7,343 nt of DNA from JAJKIP01 sp040509055 (GTDB lineage: Bacteria > Bacteroidota > Bacteroidia > Chitinophagales > Chitinophagaceae): NCBI GenBank assembly GCA_040509055.1, contig JBEVLT010000148.1, positions 1 through 7,343 on the forward strand, in the 5' to 3' direction. Positions 1-7,343 of this stretch are shown piece by piece; position 1 is the first letter of the stretch; each line of letters opens with the position of its first letter. The notes beneath the pieces were generated by a model. It saw only the letters and a program-made list of their open reading frames with translations. It searched no databases and was not told the DNA's origin. The translations under genes were made by a program, and so were the position numbers.

Positions 1-2063
1 ATTTTTCGTTGCTGGGTTTGCATACTGTTGGCATACAGGTAAGTTCCTTTTGTTCGCTGTGCCAGTTGCCGGTAGGTATCCACACTTTTTTGCAGCCAGG
101 GCAGGGCGGTTTGCAGGTCGTTCACATCATGCGAATATTTGTACCGCAGCACATACAGCGCGGCCTGCGCCTTATCGGCATAATGACCGGCCAGCAGCTG
201 GTAGCAATACATATCGTTTTTGATCCGTTCAAACTCCTCTTTATTCCTGGTCACTCCCTGTGCAGCGGCTTCAATAGCGTTCACAGCATCCTGCCCGTGC
301 AGCTTTACTTCGTTGATGATCTGCACCGGCGTTTCGCCATGATGCGGCTGACCCTTCCACTCCTTTTCTGCATAGTCGGTCAGCATCTCGCCTTCCGGGC
401 TTTCGCTTTCATACAATAGCGTAAACAAACCATAACGGTAAGGATTGATCAATTGCGTCATCAGCATGCCCAGCGTCATCGTTTGCCGGTTGCCGTCGGT
501 GATGCCGAAGCGGCGCAGCAGCTTGGGGGCGATCAATCCTGATTGCTCGTAGGCCTCCAGTATCTTTTTCCCCTGCCCGGCACTGCAGCCAAACCGCGTA
601 GCCAGCCGGCCGCTCCAGTAATCGATCTCTTCATCCCTGCTGCGGTGGCTTTTCCAGGCATAACGCGCCCAGGCGGCATACCAGATCCAGTCCCGCTCGA
701 TCTGCAACAGGCGTTTCCCTTTTACACTATCGGCGCTGTAAGGCCAGTCCCAGTAAGAAGCCTGCGGGTACAGGTGCAGCCCGTTGCCCTCCATGATCGT
801 GTGCATGCCCTGCACGCTTTTTTGAATAAAATCCGTGGCGCCATAACGGAATGGTTCCAGGTTGGCCAGGATATGCACGTTCTCGATCTGTACCGTGCCG
901 ATACGGCTGAGCGTGCGGTGCAGGTCGGCCCATTTGCCGCGCGGCGCATAGGTGGTCAGCGCTTCCCCGTTGAACTTGGCTTCGGTATATAAATTTTTAT
1001 ACAGCGGCAGGGCTGCTTTCATCACCATCGGCGCGTCGGTATCATGCGCACGAAGCACGATCGGCGGTTCTTCCGTCTTGCCCAATGCTTTCAGGCCATC
1101 CTGTACACCGGGAATGATGGTTTCAGTAAACCACTTCACATCATCGGGCCCTGCGCCTTCCATCGCTTCGCCCAGGCAGACCATCAGCCCCACGTTCGGG
1201 TATTTTTGCACAAAAGCCGCAATGGATTTGCGCGTATAATCGGCGATCAGCGGGATGATCGGCCGCTCGCGGTCCTGTGTTTTGATCCCGTGCTTTTCGG
1301 CAAAAGGTTTTGATACAATGATGTTGTAAAACATCTGGATCACCCAGATGCCGCGCTTATCGGCCTCCGTGGTCAGGAAGCGGAATATCTCTTCGTTCTT
1401 TTTAAAAGTGGCCTCATCTACTTCCACGGCATAGGGATAGTCTTTCAGCCGTACCAGCGATGCAAAAGGATGACCATTCCAGAGATACAGGGAATTCATG
1501 CGGTTGGCCACCATCGAATCGAGGTACTGTATCCAGAGTTTTTTATCATACAGCCAGGGAAAGGTTTCCGGCGTGTAGGGGTATTCGTACACCGTGCGGC
1601 CAGGCAAATAGTAAGGCTTTTGCACCCCGATACAGGCGCCGCGCAGCACCATTTCCGGCTGGTCGGTCATATCAATTTGCCAGTGAAAGCCATCGGCGTC
1701 GATGCGCCCGGCCAGCTCCAGGCATCCGTACAGCGCGCCGGATGGATCGCTGCCGGTAATACGAAGCTTTTTATTGCTTACGGTGCGGATGGTAAATTTT
1801 TCACCGTTGCTCCGCTCCCCTTCGCTGCCGATCTCGATCGTCACAGGCCAGGTACCGGTACCGGCGCCTTTTACAATCCTGGTTTCATGCCCGTGTTGCC
1901 GCAGGGTGGCAGCCAGTCGCCCGGCACCAAATACAATGCGGGCATGCGGGTTAGCAGGCAGCACCAGCAGCACTTTTGCCCTGTCGGGAATATTGCCGGC
2001 ATAGACGGCAACAGAGAAAAAGAAGAAAGCGGAAAAGACTAAAAGCGCCCGGGACAGTTTCAT
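1..2063 (-). CDS. Secreted glycoside hydrolase-like protein, GH67/GH20b-type architecture, 3' end cut by window
   Basis: I translated this frame codon by codon. It stays open from the ATG at 2063-2061 for 687 codons to the window edge, with no stop or frameshift. Residues 1-22 look like a type I signal peptide (basic start, FFFF-containing core, cleavage after VYA), with no lipobox, so the product is probably periplasmic. Residues about 25-127 resemble the small alpha/beta domain preceding GH20 and GH67 barrels (GSDPSGALYGCLELAG near its end). From residue 138 a barrel-like series follows: LRGACIGV (140-147), NSLYLWN (190-196), IWVIQMFYN (239-247), GLMVCLGEAMEG (about 292-303), IVLRAHDTD (335-343), YTEAKFNGE (359-367), QIENVHILANLEPFRYG (about 392-408) and YPQASYWDWPY (432-442). 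A helical C-terminal part follows. By analogy with GH67, candidate catalytic acids are E299/E302, E367 and E394; this is inference. GH67 alpha-glucuronidases are about 700 residues, so little is missing. The GH20 HxGGDE-type motif is absent. It could be an alpha-galacturonidase-like or unassigned family. Hydrolase fold fairly sure, substrate unknown. Confidence 0.8.
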   Translation of the reverse strand, partial: MKLSRALLVFSAFFFFSVAVYAGNIPDRAKVLLVLPANPHARIVFGAGRLAATLRQHGHETRIVKGAGTGTWPVTIEIGSEGERSNGEKFTIRTVSNKKLRITGSDPSGALYGCLELAGRIDADGFHWQIDMTDQPEMVLRGACIGVQKPYYLPGRTVYEYPYTPETFPWLYDKKLWIQYLDSMVANRMNSLYLWNGHPFASLVRLKDYPYAVEVDEATFKKNEEIFRFLTTEADKRGIWVIQMFYNIIVSKPFAEKHGIKTQDRERPIIPLIADYTRKSIAAFVQKYPNVGLMVCLGEAMEGAGPDDVKWFTETIIPGVQDGLKALGKTEEPPIVLRAHDTDAPMVMKAALPLYKNLYTEAKFNGEALTTYAPRGKWADLHRTLSRIGTVQIENVHILANLEPFRYGATDFIQKSVQGMHTIMEGNGLHLYPQASYWDWPYSADSVKGKRLLQIERDWIWYAAWARYAWKSHRSRDEEIDYWSGRLATRFGCSAGQGKKILEAYEQSGLIAPKLLRRFGITDGNRQTMTLGMLMTQLINPYRYGLFTLLYESESPEGEMLTDYAEKEWKGQPHHGETPVQIINEVKLHGQDAVNAIEAAAQGVTRNKEEFERIKNDMYCYQLLAGHYADKAQAALYVLRYKYSHDVNDLQTALPWLQKSVDTYRQLAQRTKGTYLYANSMQTQQRK

Positions 2064-2113
2064 CCGAAAAAATTATGGTCAAACAAATCGTACGAGAAGC
2101 CGTTTCTGGCTGC

Positions 2114-2142
2114 TAAAAATACCGGAAGATACCGTAAGCAAA
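2114..2142 (-). promoter_or_regulatory. Possible Bacteroidota-type promoter for the hydrolase gene
   Basis: Read on the minus strand, a TTTG (2142-2139) is followed after 17 bases by TATTTTTA (2121-2114). The latter matches the Bacteroidota -7 consensus TAnnTTTG at all but its last base, and 17 bases lies at the short end of the reported -33/-7 spacing. A start site near 2107 would give a leader of about 45 bases before the ATG at 2063. The position, downstream of the susD terminator and upstream of the hydrolase, makes a promoter sensible here. Such AT-rich matches also occur by chance, and the predicted start site falls inside a weak hairpin (2095-2114), so this is a tentative call. No Shine-Dalgarno sequence is seen before the ATG, which is usual in this phylum. 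Confidence 0.3.
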
Positions 2143-2184
2143 AAGGTAAAAAACACCTGCGCAGATGGATGATCTTCCTGTTTC

Positions 2185-2218
2185 AATAAAAAAAGGGGGA
2201 ACGGAGAACCATCCCCCC
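2185..2218 (-). terminator. Rho-independent terminator after susD
   Basis: On the minus strand, about 35 bases after the susD stop codon, GGGGGA (2217-2212) pairs with TCCCCC (2200-2195). The hairpin continues inward, after a small internal bulge, with a GG/CC pair closing a TTCT loop. It is followed at once by seven T residues (2194-2188), then ATT. A strong G:C stem plus a T-tract in the right orientation is the classic intrinsic terminator. It would end or attenuate the susC-susD transcript before the hydrolase gene. Confidence 0.85.
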
Positions 2219-2252
2219 GGACTGCTATACTGCTCTATATGAAAAAAGTAGG

Positions 2253-4004
2253 TTAATTATATCCCGGGTTCTGGCCAAACTCGGCCGCATTCAGCAGGGC
2301 CTGCATCTCCGGGGCAGGCACCGGGCGCAGCCGGTGAAAGTCCAGCACCTTGGAGATATCGGGATTGAGGCGTTTGATATAAGAGGAGAACGTTTCATTG
2401 CCATTCTGCCCGTTCTTCATGCGCTTCACATCAAACCAGCGGATGTTTTCACCGGCCAGTTCCCGTGCCCTTTCTGCCAGGATGAAGTCGGCCGTGATAT
2501 CGGCTGCGGAAACCTGCATGGCTGTCACCTGTCCGGGTTTGGCAGCCCTGGTGCGCAGCACATTGATCTGTGTGGCCGCAGCGGTCGTGTTACCCAGCTG
2601 GAATTCGGCCTCTGCCGATATCAGGTACATTTCGGCCAGGCGCATCAGCAGTATATCTTTTGTACCGGCCTGCACACTGGGCCCGGAACGGTCCGGGTCC
2701 ACGAATTTCCGGAGGGAAACATAATTATTACCGGTTTTGATGGTACCATCGGTATTGTACACATCGTTCCGGTCATACACCACGTATTTGCGGGTGGCTT
2801 TATCGGCGATCACTCTTTTGGTGATCAGCATGGCGGTATCGCCGGGTGCAATGGTCTTCCCGATCACGCTTGCATCTTTCTGGTACGTAGCGATATTGGA
2901 AGAGGTCCAGGTAAAGGTAGTGGTCGCATTCGCTATCCATACTTCCTGGAAAGAGGCCTCGTAACGGCTGTCGATGGCTTCATTGTAATAATCCAGCAAT
3001 GCCCGCGAAGGCATCAGCCGCCTGTTGCCTTCAAAACCATAGGCCACGCTCTGCACCAGCCCCGGCTTGCCCGGGTAAGGTTCCTGGAATACATGGAAGA
3101 GGCGGTTTCCCTGGTCGTCATAGTTCAGGCCGGGATTGGTAGAGTTGCTCACGATATACAGTGCCTCCTTGTTGCCTCTGCCAGCCCCTTTGTTATTTGC
3201 CGGGTTAAACAGGTCGGCATAGCTGCTCCACAGCTCTACGCCAAATTCCGCTTTCCGGCTGATCACTTCATTGGCAATATCACGGGCTTTTGTAAAAAAG
3301 GTTTGCGCTTCCGCCCCGGTGGAATAGTAGGCCCTCGATAAATAAGCCCTGGCCAGGTAGCCCAATGCCGATTTCTTCGTAGCGCGGCTGTATTCATTAT
3401 TACTGCCGCTGATCCATTGATTGGGCAGGTTTTGCGCAGCAAATTCGAGGTCGGAAAAGATCAGGTCATAGAACTGCGCTACCGTGCTTCGCTGCGCCGT
3501 CAGGATGGGGCTTTGTGTTTCCGTGGTCCGCAGCATCACGCCGCCCCAGGTTTCCACCACATGCCAGTAATAGTATCCGCGCAGGAAGCGCAGCTCTCCC
3601 AGCCGCCTGTTCTTTTCATTCACATCGGTAAACCCGGCATTGTCGATCCGGTTGATACCGGCATTGGCCTGGTTGATACCTTTCCATAGCAATACCCAGG
3701 CGGCTTTGTGCGGGTTGCCATCGGCAGCCGTGAGCCCGTCGTACTGGGTCAGTTGCCGCGCATAGGTATTTTTATCGCGGTTGTACCACAGGTCGGTACC
3801 AGCTTCCGACATAAAGACCCCGTCTTCCTTACCATACCAGGAGCGTTGTTCGGAATAAGCGGCATTGACCGCCGTGATGAATCCTTCCGGCGTAGACCAG
3901 GTTTCATCGGCATTGGCATTGGAGGGATTGTATTCATCCAGCTTATTGCAGGAAACAGCCAGGGCTGCCAGCAGCATAATACAGATGTTTCGAATATTTT
4001 TCAT
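2253..4004 (-). CDS. susD-like: SusD/RagB-family surface glycan-binding lipoprotein
   Basis: Complete 583-residue protein, within the usual SusD range. It would bind oligosaccharides at the cell surface and act as a lid on the SusC barrel. Residues 1-18 form a lipoprotein signal with lipobox LAVSC; Cys19 is the predicted lipidation site, and the following NKLDE is acidic, as in surface-export signals of this phylum. The N-terminal TPR-like SusD domain contains the hallmark LGELRFLRGYYYWHVVETWG (135-154). The C-terminal SusD domain includes RLAEMYLISAEAEFQLGN (455-472), ERARELAGENIRWFDVKRM (511-529) and the typical ending RPVPAPEM...FGQNPGYN (560-583). The ATG at 4004 is chosen because it gives a proper signal peptide; it lies 23 bases after the upstream transporter's stop, so the two are surely co-transcribed. 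An ATG at 4020 opens only a three-codon frame. The family is certain. The ligand is not readable, because SusD binding residues are poorly conserved. Confidence 0.97.
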   Translation of the reverse strand: MKNIRNICIMLLAALAVSCNKLDEYNPSNANADETWSTPEGFITAVNAAYSEQRSWYGKEDGVFMSEAGTDLWYNRDKNTYARQLTQYDGLTAADGNPHKAAWVLLWKGINQANAGINRIDNAGFTDVNEKNRRLGELRFLRGYYYWHVVETWGGVMLRTTETQSPILTAQRSTVAQFYDLIFSDLEFAAQNLPNQWISGSNNEYSRATKKSALGYLARAYLSRAYYSTGAEAQTFFTKARDIANEVISRKAEFGVELWSSYADLFNPANNKGAGRGNKEALYIVSNSTNPGLNYDDQGNRLFHVFQEPYPGKPGLVQSVAYGFEGNRRLMPSRALLDYYNEAIDSRYEASFQEVWIANATTTFTWTSSNIATYQKDASVIGKTIAPGDTAMLITKRVIADKATRKYVVYDRNDVYNTDGTIKTGNNYVSLRKFVDPDRSGPSVQAGTKDILLMRLAEMYLISAEAEFQLGNTTAAATQINVLRTRAAKPGQVTAMQVSAADITADFILAERARELAGENIRWFDVKRMKNGQNGNETFSSYIKRLNPDISKVLDFHRLRPVPAPEMQALLNAAEFGQNPGYN

Positions 4005-4027
4005 AACACTATTTTATCATTGTTATT

Positions 4028-7000
4028 TTAAAATCCAACGTTTACCCCAAACACAAACTGCCGGCCGATGGGGTTGGATTCGGCCCCTCCCCGTTCGGGA
4101 TCGTAATCTTTGACGAGGTGGCTCTTTGCAACGGTCAGCACATTGGACCCCGTGACATAGAAACGGATATTATCGCTGGCGATCCTGCCGGATATCCGTT
4201 TGGGAAGCGTGTATCCCAGCGTGATATTTTTGATCTTGAAGAAAGAACCGTCCACGAAGGTCAGCGTCTGGTAACCCGCATAGTTGATGATGTTGCCATT
4301 CTTCACCGGCGACGGGAAATCATTGGTAGGATTTTCCGGGGTCCAGTAGTCGATGATATCCGGGCCATTCCCGTTACCACCGGGGTTATAGCGTCCCAGG
4401 AACTCGGCATCGATCATCTGGCCATAGCGGAAGAGCAGGAATACGCCAAGATCAAACCCTTTGTAGGTAAACGTATTCTGGAGACCGCCGATCCAGTCCG
4501 GCACGGAAGACCCGATATAGGTGCGGTCGTAGGTGGCATCGATGATGCCGTCGGGCACGCCATTGGGTCCTGATATATCCCGCAGCTTGATATCGCCGGG
4601 CTTGAACGTATTGCCGGTAGCGCTGCCATAGCGGATGGTAGCCGCCTTGGCTGCTTCATCGGTCTGCCAGATGCCCTCCTTGATAAAGGTGTAAAAAGGA
4701 AGCAACGGACGGCCGACCAGGACGGATTCCCGTTCGGAAGCGGTGGAATGGATAATGTCCTTTCCATTCACGATATCCAGCACTTTCTGATCCGTTTTGG
4801 TAAACGTAAGCGTGGAGGTCCATCTGAAATCTCCGCGCTGGATATTTTGAGAGGTGATGCCGACCTCGATACCTTTGTTCAGCGTGGAAGCAATGTTTTC
4901 GAAGATATCCGCTACCCCGGTCGATTGCGGCAGGGTGCGGCGATACAGGATATCGGACGTTTCGGTACGGAACAGGTCGATCGTTCCCGAGATCCGGTTG
5001 TTCAGCAGGCCGAAGTCCAGGCCCAGGTTGATCGTTGCCGATTTTTCCCAGCCCACATCGGGATTGCCCACCGTAGTGTTGAACACATAAGCCGGTGCCG
5101 GCACTTCGCCAAACGACATGCGGGATGTGGGTGTCAATCCACTCTGCGTGCCGTATACATCGATATTGTAGTTGCCCGATACGCCGTAAGTAGCTCTCAG
5201 CTTCAGGTCGGTCAGCCAGCCTGCTTTGGCCAGGAAGTTCTCCTGGCTTACATTCCAGGCCAGCCCTGCAGCCGGGAAGAAGTCCCATTTATGACCCGGT
5301 CCGAGGCGGGATGCGCCATCGTAGCGGCCGGACAGGTACAGCACGTACCGGCCCTTGTAACTGTAATTGACCCGTGCGGCATAGGCCATGTTGTTCCAGC
5401 GCACAAAGGGCGAAGAAATGCTGCGGGTTACTGCCGTACTCGTACCTGCCAGTCCATAATAGATCTGCGATGCGGATATCTGGCCGGTACCGGAAGCGAT
5501 CAGCTGCTCCTCATCGCTGCGCAGGTAGCTGGTGATACCGGTAAGTGTGACGGTATGATCACCCATGGGGCGGGAATAGGTGATGATATTATCCCAGTTG
5601 ATAAAACGGCCGAACCCGGTGGTCTGGGTTGCTACCGAGGTCTGGTTGTTCAACTGTTGCAGCGATGTTTTATCGTTGTATACACCCCGGCGGCTGAAGT
5701 TGAAGGTCGTGCTGAAATTGGAGCGGATGGTCAATCCCTTTGCCGGCGCCAGTTCCAGGTAAGCGCCTGCCAGCACATTCGTACGGATCAGGTTATCGCG
5801 GGCAATGTATTCGTTGCGCTCGTCGGTCAGCGGGCTCAGGCGGTTATCATTTTGAAGCGGCAGCCGGTTCACGATTCCTGCCGAATCGTACGGTACGCCG
5901 AAAGGCGCCAGAGTGGTGGCATTGCCCAGCGGGTTCACCCGGTTATTCTGGTTGTTATAAGTCACCTGGCTGGTAATACCGGCCTTTACGCTTTTGCTGA
6001 TCGTCTGGTCCAGGTTGATGCGGATATTGTAGCGTTCGTAATCGTTATGGCGCAGCATGCCCTGCTCGCGGAAATAGCCGGCAGCCATGTAAAATTTCGT
6101 TTTATCGGTACCGGCGGTCAGCGACAGGTTATGACTTTGCTGCGAGCCGTCGCGGGCCGTCAGGTCCAGCCAATCCACCCATTGCCCCGCTTGCCAGGCA
6201 GCCAGCTCACCCGGCAGGCCGGCAAACAGTTTGGGATCATCGGCCGTGCTTTGCCATTCCGGCACTCCGCTGACGATGCTATTCTTCCAGGCCTGCCGGC
6301 GCAGGTTCATATAGTCCTCCCCCATCCTGGGTTTGGGATACTGGAACGTGCTGATACCGTAATAGGCATTGTAGTTTACGCGGATCTTACCGGAAGCACC
6401 GCGTTTGGTGGTCACGATAATAACACCGTTGGCGCCCTGGGCGCCGTAAATGGCGGTAGCAGAGGCATCCTTGAGGATGTCCATGGATTCGATATCACCG
6501 GTGTTCAGCGTGCTCAGGTCGCCGCCCTGGAAGCCGTCGATGATCACCAGCGGCTGGTTACGGGCGTTGATATCCGCTTGCCCCTGAGGCGGGTTTCGCG
6601 CCCCAATCGATTTATATCCGCGGATCAGGATATTTACCCCTGAGCCGGCCGCACCGGAGCTGCGTGTGATGTCTACACCCGCGGCACGCCCCTGGATAGC
6701 TTCCAGTGCATTGTGTGTGGGTGCCTGCGTAATCACATCGCCCTTCAGCGATACCACGGAGCCGGTCAGATCGCGGCGCCTGACTGAGCCATACCCGATC
6801 ACGACCACTTCGTCCATCTGCCGCTGCGCGGCCACGAGGGTAATGTCGACGACGGAGCGGCTGTTTACCCCCACTTCCTGCGTTTCATAACCGATATAGC
6901 TGATCACCAGCACAGCGTCGTTGGCTACGGTGAGCGAAAACACACCGTTGTTGTCGGTGGCGGTACCGTTGCTGGTTCCTTTTTCCTGTACCGACACGCC

Positions 7001-7343
7001 GCCCAGCAGTTGACCGCCGGCACCGGTGATCTTACCAGTAATGCGCAGTTCGCGGTTCTCTTCCTCCTTTACCGATATCACGGCAATCAGGTTGCTGCCG
7101 AGTACCTTGTAGGTAAGACCGCTGCCGGTGAACAACCGGTCCAGCGCCGCTGTCACCGGCAGGTTACTGACGCTGAAGTCGACCTTGTTTTTTAATGCTT
7201 TCAATTCGTAATTGTACAGGAACCGGTAGTTGCCATTCCGCTCGATGGCATTCAGTATTTTCCGGATCTCCGTTTGCCGGGCATCCAGGCTCACCGTTTG
7301 CCCGATGGCCCCGGTGGCCCGTACCTGCAAAGCCGTAAACAAA
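4028..7343 (-). CDS. susC-like: SusC/RagA-family TonB-dependent transporter with STN domain, 5' end cut by window
   Basis: Outer-membrane TonB-dependent importer that would take up the glycan fragments captured by the SusD partner. About 1104 residues are visible. The true start and most of the signal peptide lie beyond the window; the TTG codon at 7342 is probably internal. In visible numbering: end of signal peptide about 1-15; STN (secretin/TonB N-terminal) domain about 16-90; carboxypeptidase-D-regulatory-like domain about 100-172 (ITGKITGAGGQLLGGVSVQE, then SYIGYE); DEVVVIGYG at 177-185, the SusC signature before the plug; plug about 190-315 with IRGYKSIG, PLVIIDG, DASATAIYGAQGANGVIIVTT; then the beta-barrel. 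Late barrel features include an acidic loop near nt 4535-4600 (DISGPNGVPDGIID), a stretched form of the DxNGDGxID loop common in the family, and FKIKNITLGYTLPKR. The protein ends in GVNVGF with a terminal aromatic residue, as barrel-assembly substrates do. The STN domain implies signalling to an anti-sigma factor. Substrate not determinable. Confidence 0.97.
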   Translation of the reverse strand, partial: LFTALQVRATGAIGQTVSLDARQTEIRKILNAIERNGNYRFLYNYELKALKNKVDFSVSNLPVTAALDRLFTGSGLTYKVLGSNLIAVISVKEEENRELRITGKITGAGGQLLGGVSVQEKGTSNGTATDNNGVFSLTVANDAVLVISYIGYETQEVGVNSRSVVDITLVAAQRQMDEVVVIGYGSVRRRDLTGSVVSLKGDVITQAPTHNALEAIQGRAAGVDITRSSGAAGSGVNILIRGYKSIGARNPPQGQADINARNQPLVIIDGFQGGDLSTLNTGDIESMDILKDASATAIYGAQGANGVIIVTTKRGASGKIRVNYNAYYGISTFQYPKPRMGEDYMNLRRQAWKNSIVSGVPEWQSTADDPKLFAGLPGELAAWQAGQWVDWLDLTARDGSQQSHNLSLTAGTDKTKFYMAAGYFREQGMLRHNDYERYNIRINLDQTISKSVKAGITSQVTYNNQNNRVNPLGNATTLAPFGVPYDSAGIVNRLPLQNDNRLSPLTDERNEYIARDNLIRTNVLAGAYLELAPAKGLTIRSNFSTTFNFSRRGVYNDKTSLQQLNNQTSVATQTTGFGRFINWDNIITYSRPMGDHTVTLTGITSYLRSDEEQLIASGTGQISASQIYYGLAGTSTAVTRSISSPFVRWNNMAYAARVNYSYKGRYVLYLSGRYDGASRLGPGHKWDFFPAAGLAWNVSQENFLAKAGWLTDLKLRATYGVSGNYNIDVYGTQSGLTPTSRMSFGEVPAPAYVFNTTVGNPDVGWEKSATINLGLDFGLLNNRISGTIDLFRTETSDILYRRTLPQSTGVADIFENIASTLNKGIEVGITSQNIQRGDFRWTSTLTFTKTDQKVLDIVNGKDIIHSTASERESVLVGRPLLPFYTFIKEGIWQTDEAAKAATIRYGSATGNTFKPGDIKLRDISGPNGVPDGIIDATYDRTYIGSSVPDWIGGLQNTFTYKGFDLGVFLLFRYGQMIDAEFLGRYNPGGNGNGPDIIDYWTPENPTNDFPSPVKNGNIINYAGYQTLTFVDGSFFKIKNITLGYTLPKRISGRIASDNIRFYVTGSNVLTVAKSHLVKDYDPERGGAESNPIGRQFVFGVNVGF

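Noticed and set aside
9..2042. Several plus-strand frames (for example 9-419, 543-992, 1470-2042) and two short minus-strand frames at 722-949.
   Set aside because: All overlap the continuous 687-codon minus-strand hydrolase frame, which has a signal peptide, domain logic and a proper start. They are shadows in other frames.
2095..2114. An imperfect hairpin (AGCAGCC / GGCTTCT, 6 of 7 pairs, 6-base loop) in the leader of the hydrolase gene.
   Set aside because: It is weak, has a mismatch, no T-tract and no riboswitch-like context, and it overlaps the predicted transcription start.
2334..3341. A 335-codon plus-strand open frame opposite susD.
   Set aside because: It is antisense to a complete SusD gene with all family motifs, and has no plausible signal, domain or leader of its own.
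4009..4020. A three-codon ATG-ATA-AAA-TAG frame in the susC-susD gap, a possible leader or coupling peptide.
   Set aside because: It is very short, has no ribosome-binding site, and AT-rich gaps give such frames by chance.
4748..6643. A 631-codon open frame on the plus strand opposite the SusC barrel.
   Set aside because: It lies wholly antisense to an unmistakable SusC gene, shows no recognisable domain, and reads as a low-complexity mirror of the barrel codons. Long antisense frames are common opposite GC-rich coding sequence.

Overview
The window shows a Bacteroidota-type glycan-uptake locus (a polysaccharide utilization locus, PUL). Everything is coded on the minus strand, so transcription runs from high to low coordinates. 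The indicators are a SusC/SusD pair (a family pair essentially restricted to Bacteroidota), a lipoprotein signal on SusD, AT-rich leaders without clear Shine-Dalgarno sequences, and a TTTG / TAnnTTTG-like promoter. The fairly GC-rich codon use, compared with gut Bacteroides, would fit a soil or plant-associated member of the Chitinophagaceae or a relative. That placement is inference and the genus cannot be fixed from this sequence.

Layout in order of transcription: (1) 7343-4028, a SusC-like TonB-dependent outer-membrane transporter, missing its start and most of its signal peptide because the window cuts it. It has an N-terminal STN signalling domain, a carboxypeptidase-D-like domain, the DEVVVIGYG segment, a plug and a barrel. 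(2) After a 23-base gap, 4004-2253, a complete 583-residue SusD-like surface lipoprotein. (3) A 189-base intergenic stretch holding a convincing rho-independent terminator just after susD, then a possible promoter for the next gene. (4) 2063 to the window edge, a secreted glycoside-hydrolase-like protein, with 687 residues visible and no stop reached. It has an N-terminal GH20b/GH67N-like domain and a barrel that can be matched strand by strand to GH67 alpha-glucuronidases, but the usual GH67 active-site signatures are not conserved.

How they likely work together: SusD binds a glycan at the cell surface and closes over the SusC barrel, which imports oligosaccharides using TonB energy. The exported hydrolase then probably trims them in the periplasm. 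If its GH67 resemblance reflects function, the target would contain uronic acid (glucuronoxylan- or pectin-type), but the substrate is not proven. The STN domain suggests control by a FecI/FecR-type sigma/anti-sigma pair encoded outside the window.

Apart from the 189-base gap the window is fully coding. I see no RNA genes, mobile elements, CRISPR arrays or unfamiliar multi-gene system. The most interesting item is the hydrolase, whose family assignment is unclear.
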